Positions 9,814 through 22,466 are shown, counted from the first letter of the stretch. The stretch: 64,000 nt of DNA from Culex pipiens pallens (GCF_016801865.2 NC_068938.1:108923176-108987175); one strand, 5' to 3'. The notes: generated by a model from the letters alone, not told the origin. Made by a program: numbers and translations.

Positions 9814-12320
9814 CAACAGTGCCTTGTTGCGTCGCAGACCTCTTCCCCAGTACCAAGCATGCAACATTTTCGTAACGCGCGACATTTTTCGTTTTTCTGG
9901 ATTGACACCTCACCAGAATAGAGCCCTTAGGACAAAGTTCTTTGTCAAAATATTTTGAAAACCCTTTGGAAAACTTCGTAATTCGTACTGCAACTGTGAA
10001 AGCAGAATAGAGGGAGGGGGGGGGGGGGGGTCTAACATGGGCAGGCCAATCAATTCACATGTCCTTGTACTGTCTATTAATGTCTTATAATCAAATCTTA
10101 ACCTACAGTTGTTCAGCCTAACATAAACTATGATTTATTTTGAAACTATAATTTCGTGACGTTGCAACGCAACGAAAAACCCTGTTTTCAAAAACAGAGC
10201 GTTGCAACGTCACGAAATGTAAGCGGTCTTCAAAAATCGAGGTTTAATTTTTTCGAAAAACTAATGATTGCATTCGATTTGTTGGCCAATTTTACACTAA
10301 AAATGGAAGAAGAACTCCAAATTTGCCGTTTAACAAAGCAGAGTTAATGGCGAAACATGAATTGGGCCAGGATTGAGAAAAAGTCACGCGTTGCAACGTC
10401 ACGCTACATATCCCCCTCTCAAAAATAGAATATTCGCTTAAAATAAAGTTTCAACATTGATTCTTATAGGAAATTTAATGTACTTTCCGAATCTGTAATA
10501 ACATATGTACCTTTTCAATGTAATTTTTGAGTTACAGCCGAAATACTGAAAAAAGAAAAGTCAAAGCGTTTCAACGTCACGGCGGAATGTGTCTGTTATA
10601 TATTTAAATATAGTAATAACATGTGTTAAGAATGCATCGTCAATTTGCAGGTGGATAAGGAAAAAAAAAGAATATCAATTTAACGAACTTTTCAAAGAGT
10701 ATTGAGTTTGTCATAAAGTCAAATTTGATAAACCAATGCAATCAATTTCCTGTGCAGCTGGCGCTAAAATTATATTATTGCGCTGGGACCTTTCTACGTA
10801 GAGCAATTCAGCTCTCCATCGATCGCACATACACCCAGGGTACTTAATGGTATTATTATAGTTTAATTAAAATAACTTTGCACGTATCATAAAATACACG
10901 TGCAGTACTCTAGTAGTAGTACCAAGCCAGCCGTTCACTTGGTTGGTGGCCCCAGTATCGTCGAATACTTCTCTCCTCCTCTAGCGTCAATTATCAAGAG
11001 TACACTAAAGAGCGCAAAACTTTCTTCATCAGTGTGGAAAAGGAAGCAAAAGCTGCTGTCGTCTTGTCGACATTGTTCTACACTGCAGTCCTTTTGCTCT
11101 TTGGTCCAAGAAACATATCGGGAGCCCGCTCTGGAGCATACGGGATTATGAACAAGTTTTCCCAACTCGCTAGTATTAGTAGTGCTTAATTAGCGAAGAC
11201 CCAGGATGTGATTTTAATTGTGTTTTGCTGCAGCAAAAATGTTGTTTTGACAGGATTTATAAGCTAGAAGAAACACACCAAATCATAAATTAATCAAAAC
11301 TTTCAATTTGTGGTAAACCACAACAATAATCACCGTGAGTCACCAACCTGAACTATCCCCCTCAAGAATGCATTAAAAATGTACCACCAATGCAACGGCC
11401 GAGTCCATATTTTGCATATCTTAAAACGAAAACAGCCATATATTTCATTTAAACCATGAAGTAAGTTTTCTGTCCCCTTTTTTCCTTGCCAAATATGTCA
11501 GCCAGCAAGCAACGGGGGGCGAAGACAGATATTGCACGCCACACCTGGGTGAATTCAAGAGTGGTGGCCAGCTACTGGTCAGAAAAGTGAAAATTGTTCC
11601 TCAATGTTTCGCCCTCGCTGGTGGCCGGCAAAAAATGAGTCAGCGAAACAAAAAACAGCCGTCGTCATCGAGGTTGTATGTGCACTTACTAAATGTGGGC
11701 AAAAGTTGTGGCTCTACATTTTGCGAGACGCAGAGAAAATGCCAGCTAAACCAGCTTGCAACTGTTAGCATTGTGTGTGCACAAAGGTTGGGAAAATCTA
11801 GCAGGGAAACGTGTCATGTTCTTTAGAAAGGTTAGCTTAAGGTTGGAAAAGATTTTAGAAGAGGTTTTTTTTTAATTTGTTGTGGTTTAGTAAAAATCAG
11901 TAAAATTGTACTTTAAAAATATTTATTTGAATACACACATTTTTATTCATTTTTTTCTGTGATATAGATACAAAAAATTCAACATTAGAGAAATTAGGGA
12001 ATTCGGGGGTAATATGCACCCCAGTAGCAAAATGCATCCCCTGTGTCTCCCATATATTATTTTTTGATTTTAAAAAAAGTATGTAGATGTGTAAAGGAAA
12101 TCATTAAAGATTTGTTATTAAAAACCGGGGACAATAGTTGACATTAGCACGGTTGTCGATAACGATAAACGTTAAATTCCTGAAAAAACACGTCAATTGT
12201 GTTGCGGATGGCAAATTTCATAATTGAATGGAGATTCCATCCCAATATTGACTGAAAATTCATAGTGATTTTTGAGTTTGACTTTTTTTGTTTTTTTTTT
12301 TCTTTTGGTCGATCAAACAG
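9814..12320. other. No gene recognised; motif patch and homopolymers
   Basis: A hairpin (GACGCAACA/TGTTGCGTC) spans 9811-9835. A G-run lies at about 10016-10031. Four more copies of GCGTTGCAACGTCACG lie at 10155-10170 (minus), 10199-10214, 10388-10403 and 10566-10581 (one mismatch). The rest (10640-12320) has only short frames without domains. Confidence 0.5.
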
Positions 12321-14378
12321 CCCAAGTAACTTTTTTTTCCAGGAGTTCTACAAGAGCTCTTCAAGATAGCTACAGCATAGCAGTTTGGACCGCAGTAGGA
12401 TAAAACTCTCTTCAAGTATCTTCCAAACTCCCCCGAACAGACGGTAATAACTAAATTCATGCCATTTCAATAACAAATACTGTTAAAATAACAGTAAGTG
12501 TTATGGAATAATCTTGAAAAATCCATTTTTGCATAAGAGTTCAATAACAGTTTATGTTATCATAACAAAAATTGTTATTGGTCTGATATTGAGTGACAGC
12601 AAAAACAACTTGAGAATAACATTTTTTGTTATGGAAGAATAACTCCAAACGTTATTGGGATGATCGGATTAGTTGTTAAGAGGCAGTATTTGTAGATTCT
12701 GCTCGGTTTGTTCTAGAGGTCGTATCGAGTTGCTCCGATTTGGATGAAACTTTCAGCGTTTGTTTGTCTATGCATGATTTGAACTCATGCCAAATATGAG
12801 CCCTCTACGACAAAGGGAAGTGGGGTAAAACGGGCATTGAAGTTTGAGGTCCAAAACACATGAAAATTCTTAAAATTGCTCGCATTTCCGTAAAACTTCA
12901 TCAATTCCAACTCTCTTAGATGCATTCGAAAGGTCTTTTGAAGCCCTTCAAAATGTGCTATAGACATCCAGGATTGGTTTGACTTTTTCTCATAGCTTTT
13001 GCTAATTACTGTTAAAAATTGATTTTTTTAAAACCTTAATAACTTTTGGCAACAGCCTCCAACACCCATACTCCCATAGGTCAAAAGTTAGGGAATTTCA
13101 TGGACTATAAGCCTACGGTATTAACTTTTTGGCCAATCGCAGTTTTTCTCATAGTTTTTCGATTTTTCTAGAACAAACATTTTACAACGTTAGTTTTTGC
13201 TCTGTAGGCCTCCATAGCGGCACTTTTTGGTCTCAATTTTGACATATTCGGAATCCTCAGAAAATTTTACATTAGATTGAGGTGTTGGAATTTTGAATTT
13301 GATTGGAAAAAATGCCATTTAGAATTAATTAAAATATTATTTAGAATTTTGTCGGATTAGGGGTAAACAAGTTTTCGCCTACTTGATACAGCATTTGACG
13401 TATTGATCATAGGGTAAATAAGATCTATTTCTTTTTTCAAAAATGTTTTATTTAATTATTTTTTAAATCAAAATTACAACTCCAATAGAAGTACTTACGT
13501 GAAATTGACCGAGGATTCCGAATATGACAAAATTGAGACCAAAAAGTGCAGTCTTCTTGGGCTACAGGGCAAAAACTAACGTTGTAAAATGTTTGTTCTA
13601 GAAAAATTGAAGAACTATGAGAAAAACTGCGATTGGCCAAAAAGTTAATACCGTAGGCTTATAGTCCATGAAATTCCCTAACTTTTGACCTATGGGAGTA
13701 TGGGTGTTGGAGGCTGTTGACAAAAGTTATTAAGGTTTAAAAAAAAAACAATTTTTAACAGTAATTAGCAAAAGCTATGAGAAAAAGTCAAACCAATCCT
13801 GGATGTCTATAGTACATTTTGAAGGGCTTCAAAAGACCTTTCGAATGCATCTAAGAGAGTTGGAATTGATGAAGTTTTACGGAAATGCGAGCAATTTTAA
13901 GATTTTTCATGTGTTTTGGACCTCAAACTTCAATGCCCGATTTACCCCACTTCCCTTTGTCGTAGAGGGCTCATATTTGGCATGAGTTCATCTCATGCAT
14001 AGACAAACAAACGCTGAAAGTTTCATCCAAATCGGAGCACCTCGATACTACCTGTTTCACATCGGTGAAAAACTCTAACAAAAAATAATAACAAAGATTT
14101 GTTCGAAAAATAACGTAAAATGTTATTAGTCTGTTATTACAATAACAATCCAATAACAAAAAAATCATAACGGCGAATAACAAATCTTGTTATAAATAAC
14201 ATAAAATGTTATTGGCTTAGTATTTTCAAATAACAAAGAATGTTATTCCCAAGTTATTTCCGTCTGCTCGGGCCTGAAGAAGTTTTGAAGAGAATTTTTT
14301 CCTACCGCGGTCCAAACTGCTATGCTGTAGCTATCTTGAAGAGCTCTTGTAGAACTCCTGGAAAAAATGTTACTTGGG
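12321..14378. mobile_element. Outer foldback element with ATAACA-rich arms
   Basis: The first ~120 bp from CCCAAGTAAC at 12321 recur as reverse complement ending GTTACTTGGG at 14378. This includes a long stretch around CTACAAGAGCTCTTCAAGAT near 12350. Inside each arm is AT-rich sequence packed with ATAACA/TGTTAT motifs. No target duplication was identified. Another palindrome sits in its centre. Confidence 0.7.
12673..14057. mobile_element. Inner foldback related to the 953-3236 element
   Basis: Starts GTTAAGAGGCAGTATTTG and matches the interior of the 953-3236 element (about 1647-2535). Its two halves are reverse complements around a non-palindromic spacer at about 13262-13510. It lacks the outer ~0.7-kb arms of that element. 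It preserves the uninterrupted sequence into which the SINE at 1971 inserted. Confidence 0.65.
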
Positions 14379-14697
14379 AGTGCTTCCGTACACTGAGAAT
14401 GGGCATTACACATTTTTTAATTTGTTTTTACACAATTGCATAGGACTTTTGAGTTCAACCAGGACAACACACTTCGTGTTACCATTGTAATATGTATAAT
14501 ACTGATTCTCAGTGTTTGTTTTCTGAACTTACAAGATGGCAGTTTCTTCGCTACCCCCCGCTAAAAACATAAAATCCTACATTCAATCAAGTAGAGTTAA
14601 ATTTGCTTAAGGAGTGTTTAAAAATACGTCTTTTGATTTTGGAAATCACCCATATACTTGCCCCACCATCCTACAGGTGATCTACTTTCTCACTTAA

Positions 14698-14871
14698 GGA
14701 GGTATTAGATTGTGCCAAACAAACAAACAAACTCGCCTTTTTTGACAGATTGTCAGTTTGCTTGCTTTGTTTGTTTGCAGAAACGTCAGCCTGCATACAT
14801 TTTGAGTTGTTTGCAAACTGTCAGACACGAAAAGGTGCGAGTTTGTTTGTATGGCATAGTCTAATACCTCC
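14698..14871. mobile_element. MITE, about 174 bp
   Basis: Ends are inverted repeats: GGAGGTATTAGATTGTGCCA at the left, and at the right the complement of GGAGGTATTAGACTATGCCA. The interior has AAAC/GTTT runs. The flanks suggest TTA with one mismatch, so the duplication is uncertain. Confidence 0.65.
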
Positions 14872-15537
14872 TTTTATCTCTAACTATTGACTCACTCATT
14901 CGCTTAATAATTTATTCTCTCACTCAGCTTCTTGAAAAAAAGTGAAATGGGCACTAGTTTTAAAAATTTAAAGGTTGATAATTTTTTCTCAAAATTTAAC
15001 ATTGAAACTTGAAAACGGCGCACTTTTCGCAAAAAAATGTAGAGTAGTTTTCGGAATTTAAAAAAAATAACTGTGTCTTCAGAAATGTATAACTTCGCGA
15101 TAAATTTGCCCATATGCCTTGGCTCAAAAGATGGCTCGTTTGGTTTCCTGAAACATATAGACAAATTTCGAAAATCTTAATGTTCGGACGATGGGAATTC
15201 AAATTTTAGGAATAAAAACATAATTAAAAATGTGTACTTTTTTCGAGCATTTTTTTGACTACCTAATATGTAAAATACCTATAATTTTGCCCAGGACACC
15301 AAATCAGAAAATTCCTTCCAACGATACATATTTTCGAATATTTACTTACTATTTCTGCTGTTTATTCTTTTTGGAGGTTTCACAGCAAAAATAGTAGTAA
15401 TCCAGCTGCGTGTAAGAGGACTGGGTGTACAATAAATTTTGCATTAACACCCTGAAATATGTAGCCCATCAGTATGGGAAACCTATTTGACCGAAATGTC
15501 AAGCTCAAATATGTATTTATCCTTACCATTTTTCATC
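14872..15537. other. No gene recognised
   Basis: AT-rich, with only short frames on either strand and no recognisable domain or repeat boundary. Confidence 0.4.
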
Positions 15538-15618
15538 GGTCTGATGGCCGAGCGGGCTAAGGCGCCAGTCCTTACTATTGGTGCTGGGTTTGAATCCCGT
15601 CGGTTGCGACTTTTTTTT
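15538..15618 (+). pseudogene. tRNA-Leu/Ser-like sequence (tRNA pseudogene or SINE head)
   Basis: Box A TGGCCGAGCGG at 15545-15555 fits the pol III consensus exactly. Box B GGTTTGAATCC at 15587-15597 has one mismatch, and a T8 run follows at 15611. A 5-bp anticodon stem (CCAGT/ATTGG) can form, but the loop CCTTACT lacks the invariant T33. The long variable arm expected of Leu/Ser tRNAs is missing, and the acceptor stem pairs poorly. Probably not a functional tRNA. Confidence 0.6.
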
Positions 15619-16118
15619 GTGTTTATAAAAATTGTACATGCAGTGTGTAATATCAAGTGTCTTCTTTGACGAAGGTGATGTGCATGCGATTTTGCCATCG
15701 ATTTTTTTGCTGTGTTGTGTTGTGATTTTTTGCAGGAACTTTGCTAGAAAAATTACGTTCCTAGAATAAAACGTGTCGGTGTGACTAATTATGTGCTGCT
15801 TAAAATCTACTTTTGGAAAAAAAAATCAGGCTATTGAAAATATTTTTCAAATTGAAGTTCTCAGTTTCACAACCAGAATAAATAGTATGAAATTCTCATT
15901 TTTTTAGCTAAATTTCGATCAATTTTGACTTGCTATACTCCAAGTTAAAGTCCATGCGGATAGTCATATCAAAAAGAAACGAGAGGAGAGTACTATTTGG
16001 CGAGAGTAAAGACCTCTCGCGCCACAACAACAACAAATCATGTTCATTCGTGCATCAAAACACTTCATCCCATGGAGTGACTTAATTTAATTTTTGGATT
16101 TATCCTCTCCGTCCGTTA

Positions 16119-16286
16119 GGGACCATCCATAAACCACGTGGACACTTTTTGGGAATCTGTTACCCCCCCCCCCCCCCCTCGTGGACAATTGTCTATACAA
16201 AAAAAAACTTTTTTTGTATGGATCGTGGACAATCGCCATACACCCCCCCCCCCCCTAAAGTGTTCACGTGGTTTATGGATGGTCCC
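16119..16286. mobile_element. Harbinger-type MITE, 168 bp
   Basis: Near-perfect palindrome: GGGACCATCCATAAACCACG at the left and its complement at the right, with long C-runs inside. TTA at 16116-16118 and 16287-16289 fits the 3-bp TWA duplication of PIF/Harbinger elements. A diverged relative lies at 54381-54522. Confidence 0.75.
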
Positions 16287-16289
16287 TTA

Positions 16290-19200
16290 ACAGTTCCATT
16301 TTGATACCGAACCATGCTCTTTATCCTCTCATATACCGCTCATATACGCAACATTAATGCGTCGCAAATTTCAAAATCACAGCTTCAATCATAACCGGGA
16401 AAACCACCCGCTCAAAATTGATTAAACGCCTATTTGCCCACGACCGAAATGGTAAACAAACTTCTAATATTAGAACTTTTCATTCCACGAAGAGGGCGCG
16501 CAACTCTGAAGGCCAACCGCCTCGCCCATATGTTAGTAAGTATAGTCCAATTCCAAAACCACTAACCTATATATTCAGAACGAACTGCTGCTGCCGTCGG
16601 TCATTGATTGAAATTGAAACTGATAGGAATAAACAAACACTTAAACCTAGAGTCCAGCAGCAGCTGTTTTGCTGGTTTCACGTGGTGGACTCATTTGAAT
16701 CGAAATCAGTTCACGGTCGGAATATCAATGAAGACACATTTTTATTCGTTGGCAATTTTGCGAGTGTAGGTTAGTTTCAATCAATTTGGTTTGAATGCTG
16801 ATTGTGGTGTGGAAATTTTAAAGTTTTGATCGAAATTGCCAAATGCTATAAAAGTTGGAATGTTTCACTTTCTCGACCGGTGACTACACCCCAAAGGAAT
16901 TCGGAGCATCTCGTTTGTTTTTTGTTTACCGAGCCCGGGTTCTGATCGGAAAATTCAGATAAAATAGTTGTATCGTATAACCCTCCAGACCTTAATTTCC
17001 CATTGATTGTTCGTCGTGTTGTTTCACTCGGATGTGTGAAAAACTTTCAGCTCAGCGGTCGTCTGACTAATTGCAGTCTTCAAACACCGTTTTTGCTCGT
17101 GTGTCTGGAGGAATTTTCCCACGCTCCGTGATTGATGTTGGTACGACACGCGGTCGGAGCAGGTGTCCCTATTTTGGACCTAGGCCCAATTTTCGTTCGG
17201 TCGAGGTTCTAGCAAAGTGGGAAAGGAATTTTACTTAATGAGAATAAGTGGTAGTCCCAAAATAGGGTTGTCTACCCTACAACAGTAGCAGTGTTACGTT
17301 TTCCATTGGGGATTCCATCAGTAACCTGTTTGTTGATGGAAATTCTCAGCTGGGGGTATCCGACAAACGATAAATGCGTGCCAAGTGCGAAGTGTTGTCT
17401 GTTGTGAAATAATTATGGTATTGATTAAGCGATTCGTTACAGATATTAGATTCCATTCAGATTTCATTTAGGTTGGGAGAAAGTTTGCTTTTTGTGTTAT
17501 TTTATTTGAAGATTGATTGATTTTGACAGTCTCATGAAAATCATAAAAAGATTATCGAAAATGATTTCTTTTCTCGATTTTTTTCAAGCAAAATTACTTC
17601 TCAGATCACAATTCACTGAGCAAGCAATCAAAACCAGACTCTAATGGCTTCAGGCCATTTGAGCAGAATCGCACTAGGACGCGGGGTGATAGATGAAATG
17701 ACTGCATTTGACTGCGCGCGATTGATGCTTGAAACGTGATCGAGCAAATTTATATGCGGCGTTCGCAAAAGGGCAGCTGCTGCCTCCAGAGGTTGGTACT
17801 CACCCCCCGCTTAAAAGCTTCAAAGGCTTGCAAATGAGCGGTGGTTTTGGGCACTAGAATTATGGGGGGTGTGTGGTGCAATTTAAATGTCGAAGCGTGT
17901 GCAAATTGCACTTCGGGGTGCATCCCACTGTGTGTCCAAAGCGGTGGGAACTTCGAGGTGGGTGTGGAATTTGAGGCACATTGACACACGAGTGCAGTTC
18001 AGTGAAATGATTGACCTTTAATAATTGTATTTTTTTTTCTTCTTTTTTCCAGGTAAGTTTCAACTGACGAAATATCCACGAATTCGTAAGTCGCCGTTCA
18101 TCATTTAGTTGGCAGTTCTAAGCTGCTGACCTGAAAAGAATTTTAAAAACTTTTTGCATTTCACCCAGAAAGCCACCGAGAACAAAAGCAGTCATGATGC
18201 TATTGTTCGTACAAGAAAAATATATAGCCCAAACTTGGTTCGATGTTGCTGAACGGTTATTTTTATGGCCGGACTTATTCAATTGCGCTTATCAGTCACG
18301 TACGGGAAGGTCATAAATTTTATTCCTTTGGCCACTGGTCTAAACTCAAGCGTCGCGTTGTGCGGTGGACCAGGGGCACCGTCAAGTGGTCAGGCGGTGC
18401 GTGACGAAGAGCTGATATTTTATGCTTTTCAATTTCGTTTTTTAAAGTTTTTTTTTATCATTTATCTTACGTTATTCGCAAGAAGTAAGAAATGCCATTT
18501 AATTGCACCAGAAAGAATAAAAAAAAACATTAAAATAATTATTTGCGATAGAGTTGAAGCAACATTATATTTTAGTTGTATTACATCGAAATCATTTATC
18601 GATTTTATAACGAGTCGCTATGGAAAATATATATGAAAAAAAATTATTCACCCAATTATTGTATACTTAGAATTAATTTCACAACGTTTTTTTTCCATTT
18701 GGGTAACTCTCTACAAAATCACACGAAATCGGGAAAAGTTGCCACGACCCCTCTTCGATTCGCGTGAAACTTTGTCCTAAGGGGTAACTTTTATCCCTGA
18801 TCACGAATCCGAGGTCCGTTTTTTGATATCTCGTGACGGAAAGGCGGTACGACCCCTTCAGTTCTTAACATGCGAAAAAAGAGGTGTTTTCAATAATTTG
18901 CAGCCAGAAACGGTGATGAGATAGAAATTTGGTGTCAAAGAAACTTTTATGTAAAATTAGACGCCCGATTTAATGGCGTACTCAGAATTCCGGAAAAACG
19001 TATTTTTCATCGTAAAAAACACTAAAAAAGATTTAAAAACTCTCCCATTTTCCATTACTCGACTGTAAAAATTTTTGGAACATGTAATTTTATGGGAAAT
19101 TTAATGTACTTTTCAAATCTACATTGTCCCAGAAGGGTAATTTTTTCATTTAGAACGAAATTTTTCATTTTAAAATTTCGTGTTTCTTCTAACTTTGCAG

Positions 19201-19400
19201 GGTTATTTTTTAGAGTGTAACAATGTTCTACAAAGTTTTAGAGCAGACAATTACAAAAAAAATGTTATAAAAACATATGGGATTTGCTTCCAAACATCAC
19301 GAGTTATAGCGATTTTACGCAAAAAAGTTTTTTTTTAATTTTATGTCGCTCCCTTATTATAAGTATAATACCGGATCGGAAAATCATAGAGAATGAATAT
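16290..19400. other. Mostly non-repetitive, no gene recognised
   Basis: No conserved protein in any frame. A short inverted repeat (CCCTATTTTGG/CCAAAATAGGG) lies near 17170-17265. The stretch 18680-19360 reads like degraded dispersed repeat. A strong splice-like site at 18028-18058 is listed separately. Confidence 0.45.
18028..18058 (+). promoter_or_regulatory. Candidate recursive splice (ratchet) site
   Basis: A near-unbroken pyrimidine tract (18028-18050) runs straight into an acceptor AG at 18051-18052. That is followed with no gap by a perfect donor GTAAGT at 18053-18058. CAG directly joined to GTAAGT after a long pyrimidine tract is the established ratchet-point consensus in long Drosophila introns. 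It lies on the same strand as drongo, whose recognised exons start 35 kb downstream. Use in vivo is inference. Confidence 0.55.
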
Positions 19401-19539
19401 GTTTTGCAAAAAACTTGAAAATTTTAAAAGAAGTAATCGTGCAATCAACAGAAAAAAATGTTGATAATGTTTAGCATGATTAAACCAGTTAAAGATATTG
19501 TTATAGCATCGCAAATTATTTGCTGTTGGAAAATGAACA

Positions 19540-21140
19540 ATTATCTGCGAAATTTTCTGATTTTGAACCTTATTTTTTGTGTATTTTTTTTTGTTTTGGC
19601 TCAAACATTGTGGGGGACCAAAGTAGCCATTTTGTGTTGGTTCACCCATATTATGCAATTTTGCCAGCTGTTTATTCAAAAATGATAGGAAAATATTTGA
19701 AAAGCTGTAACTTTTGAAGGAATTTTCTGATCGATTTGGTGTCTTCGGCAAATTTGAATGTATTGGTGAGGAATTTTCAAAAAAATGATGATTTTTAAAT
19801 TTAAATCTATATTTTTTCCTTTTTTTATGTATTAGGGGACAAAAAACCGCAACTATTGAGCCATTGAGAAGTATGGTCAAAAATTTTGCCGCCGAGTCAT
19901 GATTTATTTTAAATTGTATTTGTTAGAAAAGATTAAAAAAATGTTTTAATATACAATAAAATTTGCGGTTGAAAAATACTTCACCTATTTTTTGATAAAA
20001 TCCCTACATCAAGTATTAAAATAATTTTCTCGGAAATATTTTTTTTTCGAAAAATTTCAATGCAACAAGACAATTGATGTATTTTAAGTCTCATCCAACA
20101 GCCTTTTATTTTTCTAGTACCGATATCTCAGAAACTAAAGGTTCAACATTTGAGAAATATTCTGTTTTTTTTTCGAAAAAACAAATATTTGAAAAGTTTT
20201 TAAAATGTTAGTATTAGTCAAAATCAAAAGTAGTTAGTATTGGTATTGATCCAAAATTCAAAAAAATATGTTTTTGAAAGAATCAGAAAATTTTAGAAAT
20301 GTTTGACCATTGACCATTATACGGATAGAAAGCCTGAGAGCTAACCCGGTAATTCTTTGTTGTTGAATTTATAAATTTTGAGCCATAGAAAATTACGGTC
20401 AAAAATTTTCCCGCCTAGTCACATTAAAAAAAGGGGAAAATAAAAATCTCCTAATTTTTTTTGACTGCAGTTTTTGATGTAATTTGTAATTGAAAAGCGC
20501 TTTGAAGACATTTCGATAAAGTGGACTATTTTCAAGATATGGCCACCAAATAATTTATATTAACTAAAAATTTGCTGTTTTGGATTTTATAAAAAAATCC
20601 GATGAATGACAATTTTGACAATCCTTTGTGACACTTTCTGGCTCGATCCCTTAGGCAAAATTAAGTACTTATCTGGGCCAATTTTAAACCAAGTCGGTTA
20701 TGGTTTAGGGGTCACTTTTGAAAGTAGAAACGGTTATAGGAACTTTGTAAATCCGAGTTGATTATAAATGAATTCAAGCTTTTTTAAAAAGACATTTGTG
20801 TATGATTTTTTTTTGATATTTTTTTACCAACTTTATTGTTCTAAAGCGACACCTAAACCTTGACCGATTTGGCTCAAAATTGGCACAGTTTCTTGAGTTT
20901 GCCTAAGAAATCGAGCCAGGAGATGTCCCTAAAATCATTTTGTTGTCACCCTAGTGACCATCTCTGAAAATATTTTATTCTAAAAGTTCAGAAAATACTC
21001 TTGAATTTCGTCTTAGAAACATTGAAGTTTGGACCTCTGGTTGCTGGATAAAACAAAATTTAGTTTTCAAAATATCTCCAAAGTCGGACCCAAACATCCC
21101 CCTTTTTCTAATGCTGATATACCTCAGCAACTTTTCGCTG
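19540..21140. repeat. Two partial arms of the GAGCAA foldback family
   Basis: Two segments, about 19540-20225 and 20365-21135, match single arms of the family at 26512-40535, 50035-51017 and 57775-60819. Shared phrases include GATTTGGTGTCTTCGGCAAA near 19733 and GGACCTCTGGTTGCTG near 21030. The matching opposite arms are absent, so these are truncated or rearranged copies. No coding content. Confidence 0.6.
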
Positions 21141-21319
21141 TCGTGCTATCTTCTCGCATGTGCATTTTTTGACCAAAGTAAGGTCAACCAAACAAAACGT
21201 GTTAGTCCTTTTTTTACATTGCGTGCTCCTAGGTATTCTAGGTTAAACATTAAAACGCGTTTTCTCGGAACGTCAAAAAGCTACATGCGACCAGATAGCA
21301 CGACAGCGTCGAAGGTATG

Positions 21320-21932
21320 TATGTATGTATGTATGTATGATCCCCATACCCGCAGGCAACTTGGTCCTGGAACACATGTGAGCGCTAGGTGAACAATTCG
21401 ATCATCTTTTACTCCGTAATCTGTACACCCACGTGCATAAGTTTTTTTGCACGAATTTTAGTGCTACAAATACCAGCGCATAGAACAAAATGGTTTCCCG
21501 CTTCCCTCCCCAAGCGCCGGAAATTTGTAGCGGGTGTAGGGACACTTTGCATAGACGCCCTTGTTCCCATCACGTCACTGAGGGTATGGAGCGACGAGAA
21601 ATTAATAAGCATGCCCCCCAGTCGAACCTTCATTAGAGAAGCAGGCAATCCACAACTCACAGCGAACGACCAAAGGAACACCCTACCGCGTATTTAGTGG
21701 AAATTGGCGTAGTTAGTCTTGATTGGAATGAGTGAATGTTAGCGTATAAGTGAAAGTTTTTTTTGTATTATAACAAGAACGGGCTCACCAAATTATGTAT
21801 CTTCAATACCAGCTTCATCTTCAGTATCAGGAGTGGTCCGATTTGATTAACTTGAGATCCGTCGACAAACTTGAAACAGCCAGATGGTTGATGATTCGAA
21901 TTTCCGCCGAGTTTGAAAACGTCACGACGGGA
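21320..21932 (-). mobile_element. 5'-truncated LINE fragment with (CATA)n tail
   Basis: Exact 23-bp direct repeats (ending GCGTCGAAGGTATG) at 21297-21319 and 21933-21955 flank the insert, as expected for a target duplication. On the minus strand the insert ends in GGGTATGGGGATCATACATA and further CATA units. A simple-repeat 3' tail is typical of several insect LINE clades. The minus-strand frame at 21409-21681 shows no recognisable reverse transcriptase motif, so only the 3' end is present. Confidence 0.65.
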
Positions 21933-22031
21933 AGCACGACAGCGTCGAAGGTATGGTCCAATATTCAATATTATAAATTGAAACGTTAAGAAATTTTCAG
22001 ATCTTTTTGTTTTTTAACTGTTCAAAGTACA

Positions 22032-22450
22032 TACCCGGGACCGTGGTGTAGGGGTTAGCGTGATTGCCTCTCACCCAGTCGGCCTGGGTTCGATCCCAAA
22101 CGGTCCCGGTGGCATTTTTCGAGACGAGATTTGTCTGATCACGCCTTCCGTTGGAAGGGAAGTAAATGTTGGTCCCGGACTAACCTAAAAAAGGTTAGGT
22201 CGTTAGCTCAGTCCAGGTGTAGGAGTCGTCTCCCTGGGTCCTGTCCTGGTGGAGTCGCTGGTAGGCAGTTGGACTAACAATCCAAAGGTCGTCAGTTCGA
22301 ATCCCGGGGTGGATGGAAGCTAAGGTGTAAAAAGAGGTTTGCAATTGCCTCAACAATCAAGCCTTTGAACACCTAGTTTCGAGTAGGAATCTCGCAATCG
22401 AGAACGCCAAGGCAATGCTGTAGAGCGAATAATTTGATTTTTTTTTTGAT
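22032..22450 (+). mobile_element. tRNA-Glu-derived SINE, copy 2 (fuller)
   Basis: The head folds with a 7-bp acceptor stem GGGACCG/CGGTCCC, box A TGGTGTAGGGG, a CTC anticodon and box B GGTTCGATCCC. A second tRNA-like unit (TTGGA/TCCAA stem, loop CTAACAA, then AGTTCGAATCC) lies at about 22262-22305. The body is shared with copy 1 and ends in an ATTTG/T-rich tail. Imperfect duplications are TTCAAAGTACA at 22021-22031 and TTCAAAAGTACA at 22455-22466. Confidence 0.85.
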
Positions 22451-22466
22451 CGTTTTCAAAAGTACA

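Noticed and set aside
15538..15618. Functional tRNA-Leu gene
   Set aside because: Good pol III boxes, but the anticodon loop lacks T33, the variable arm is missing and the acceptor stem pairs poorly.
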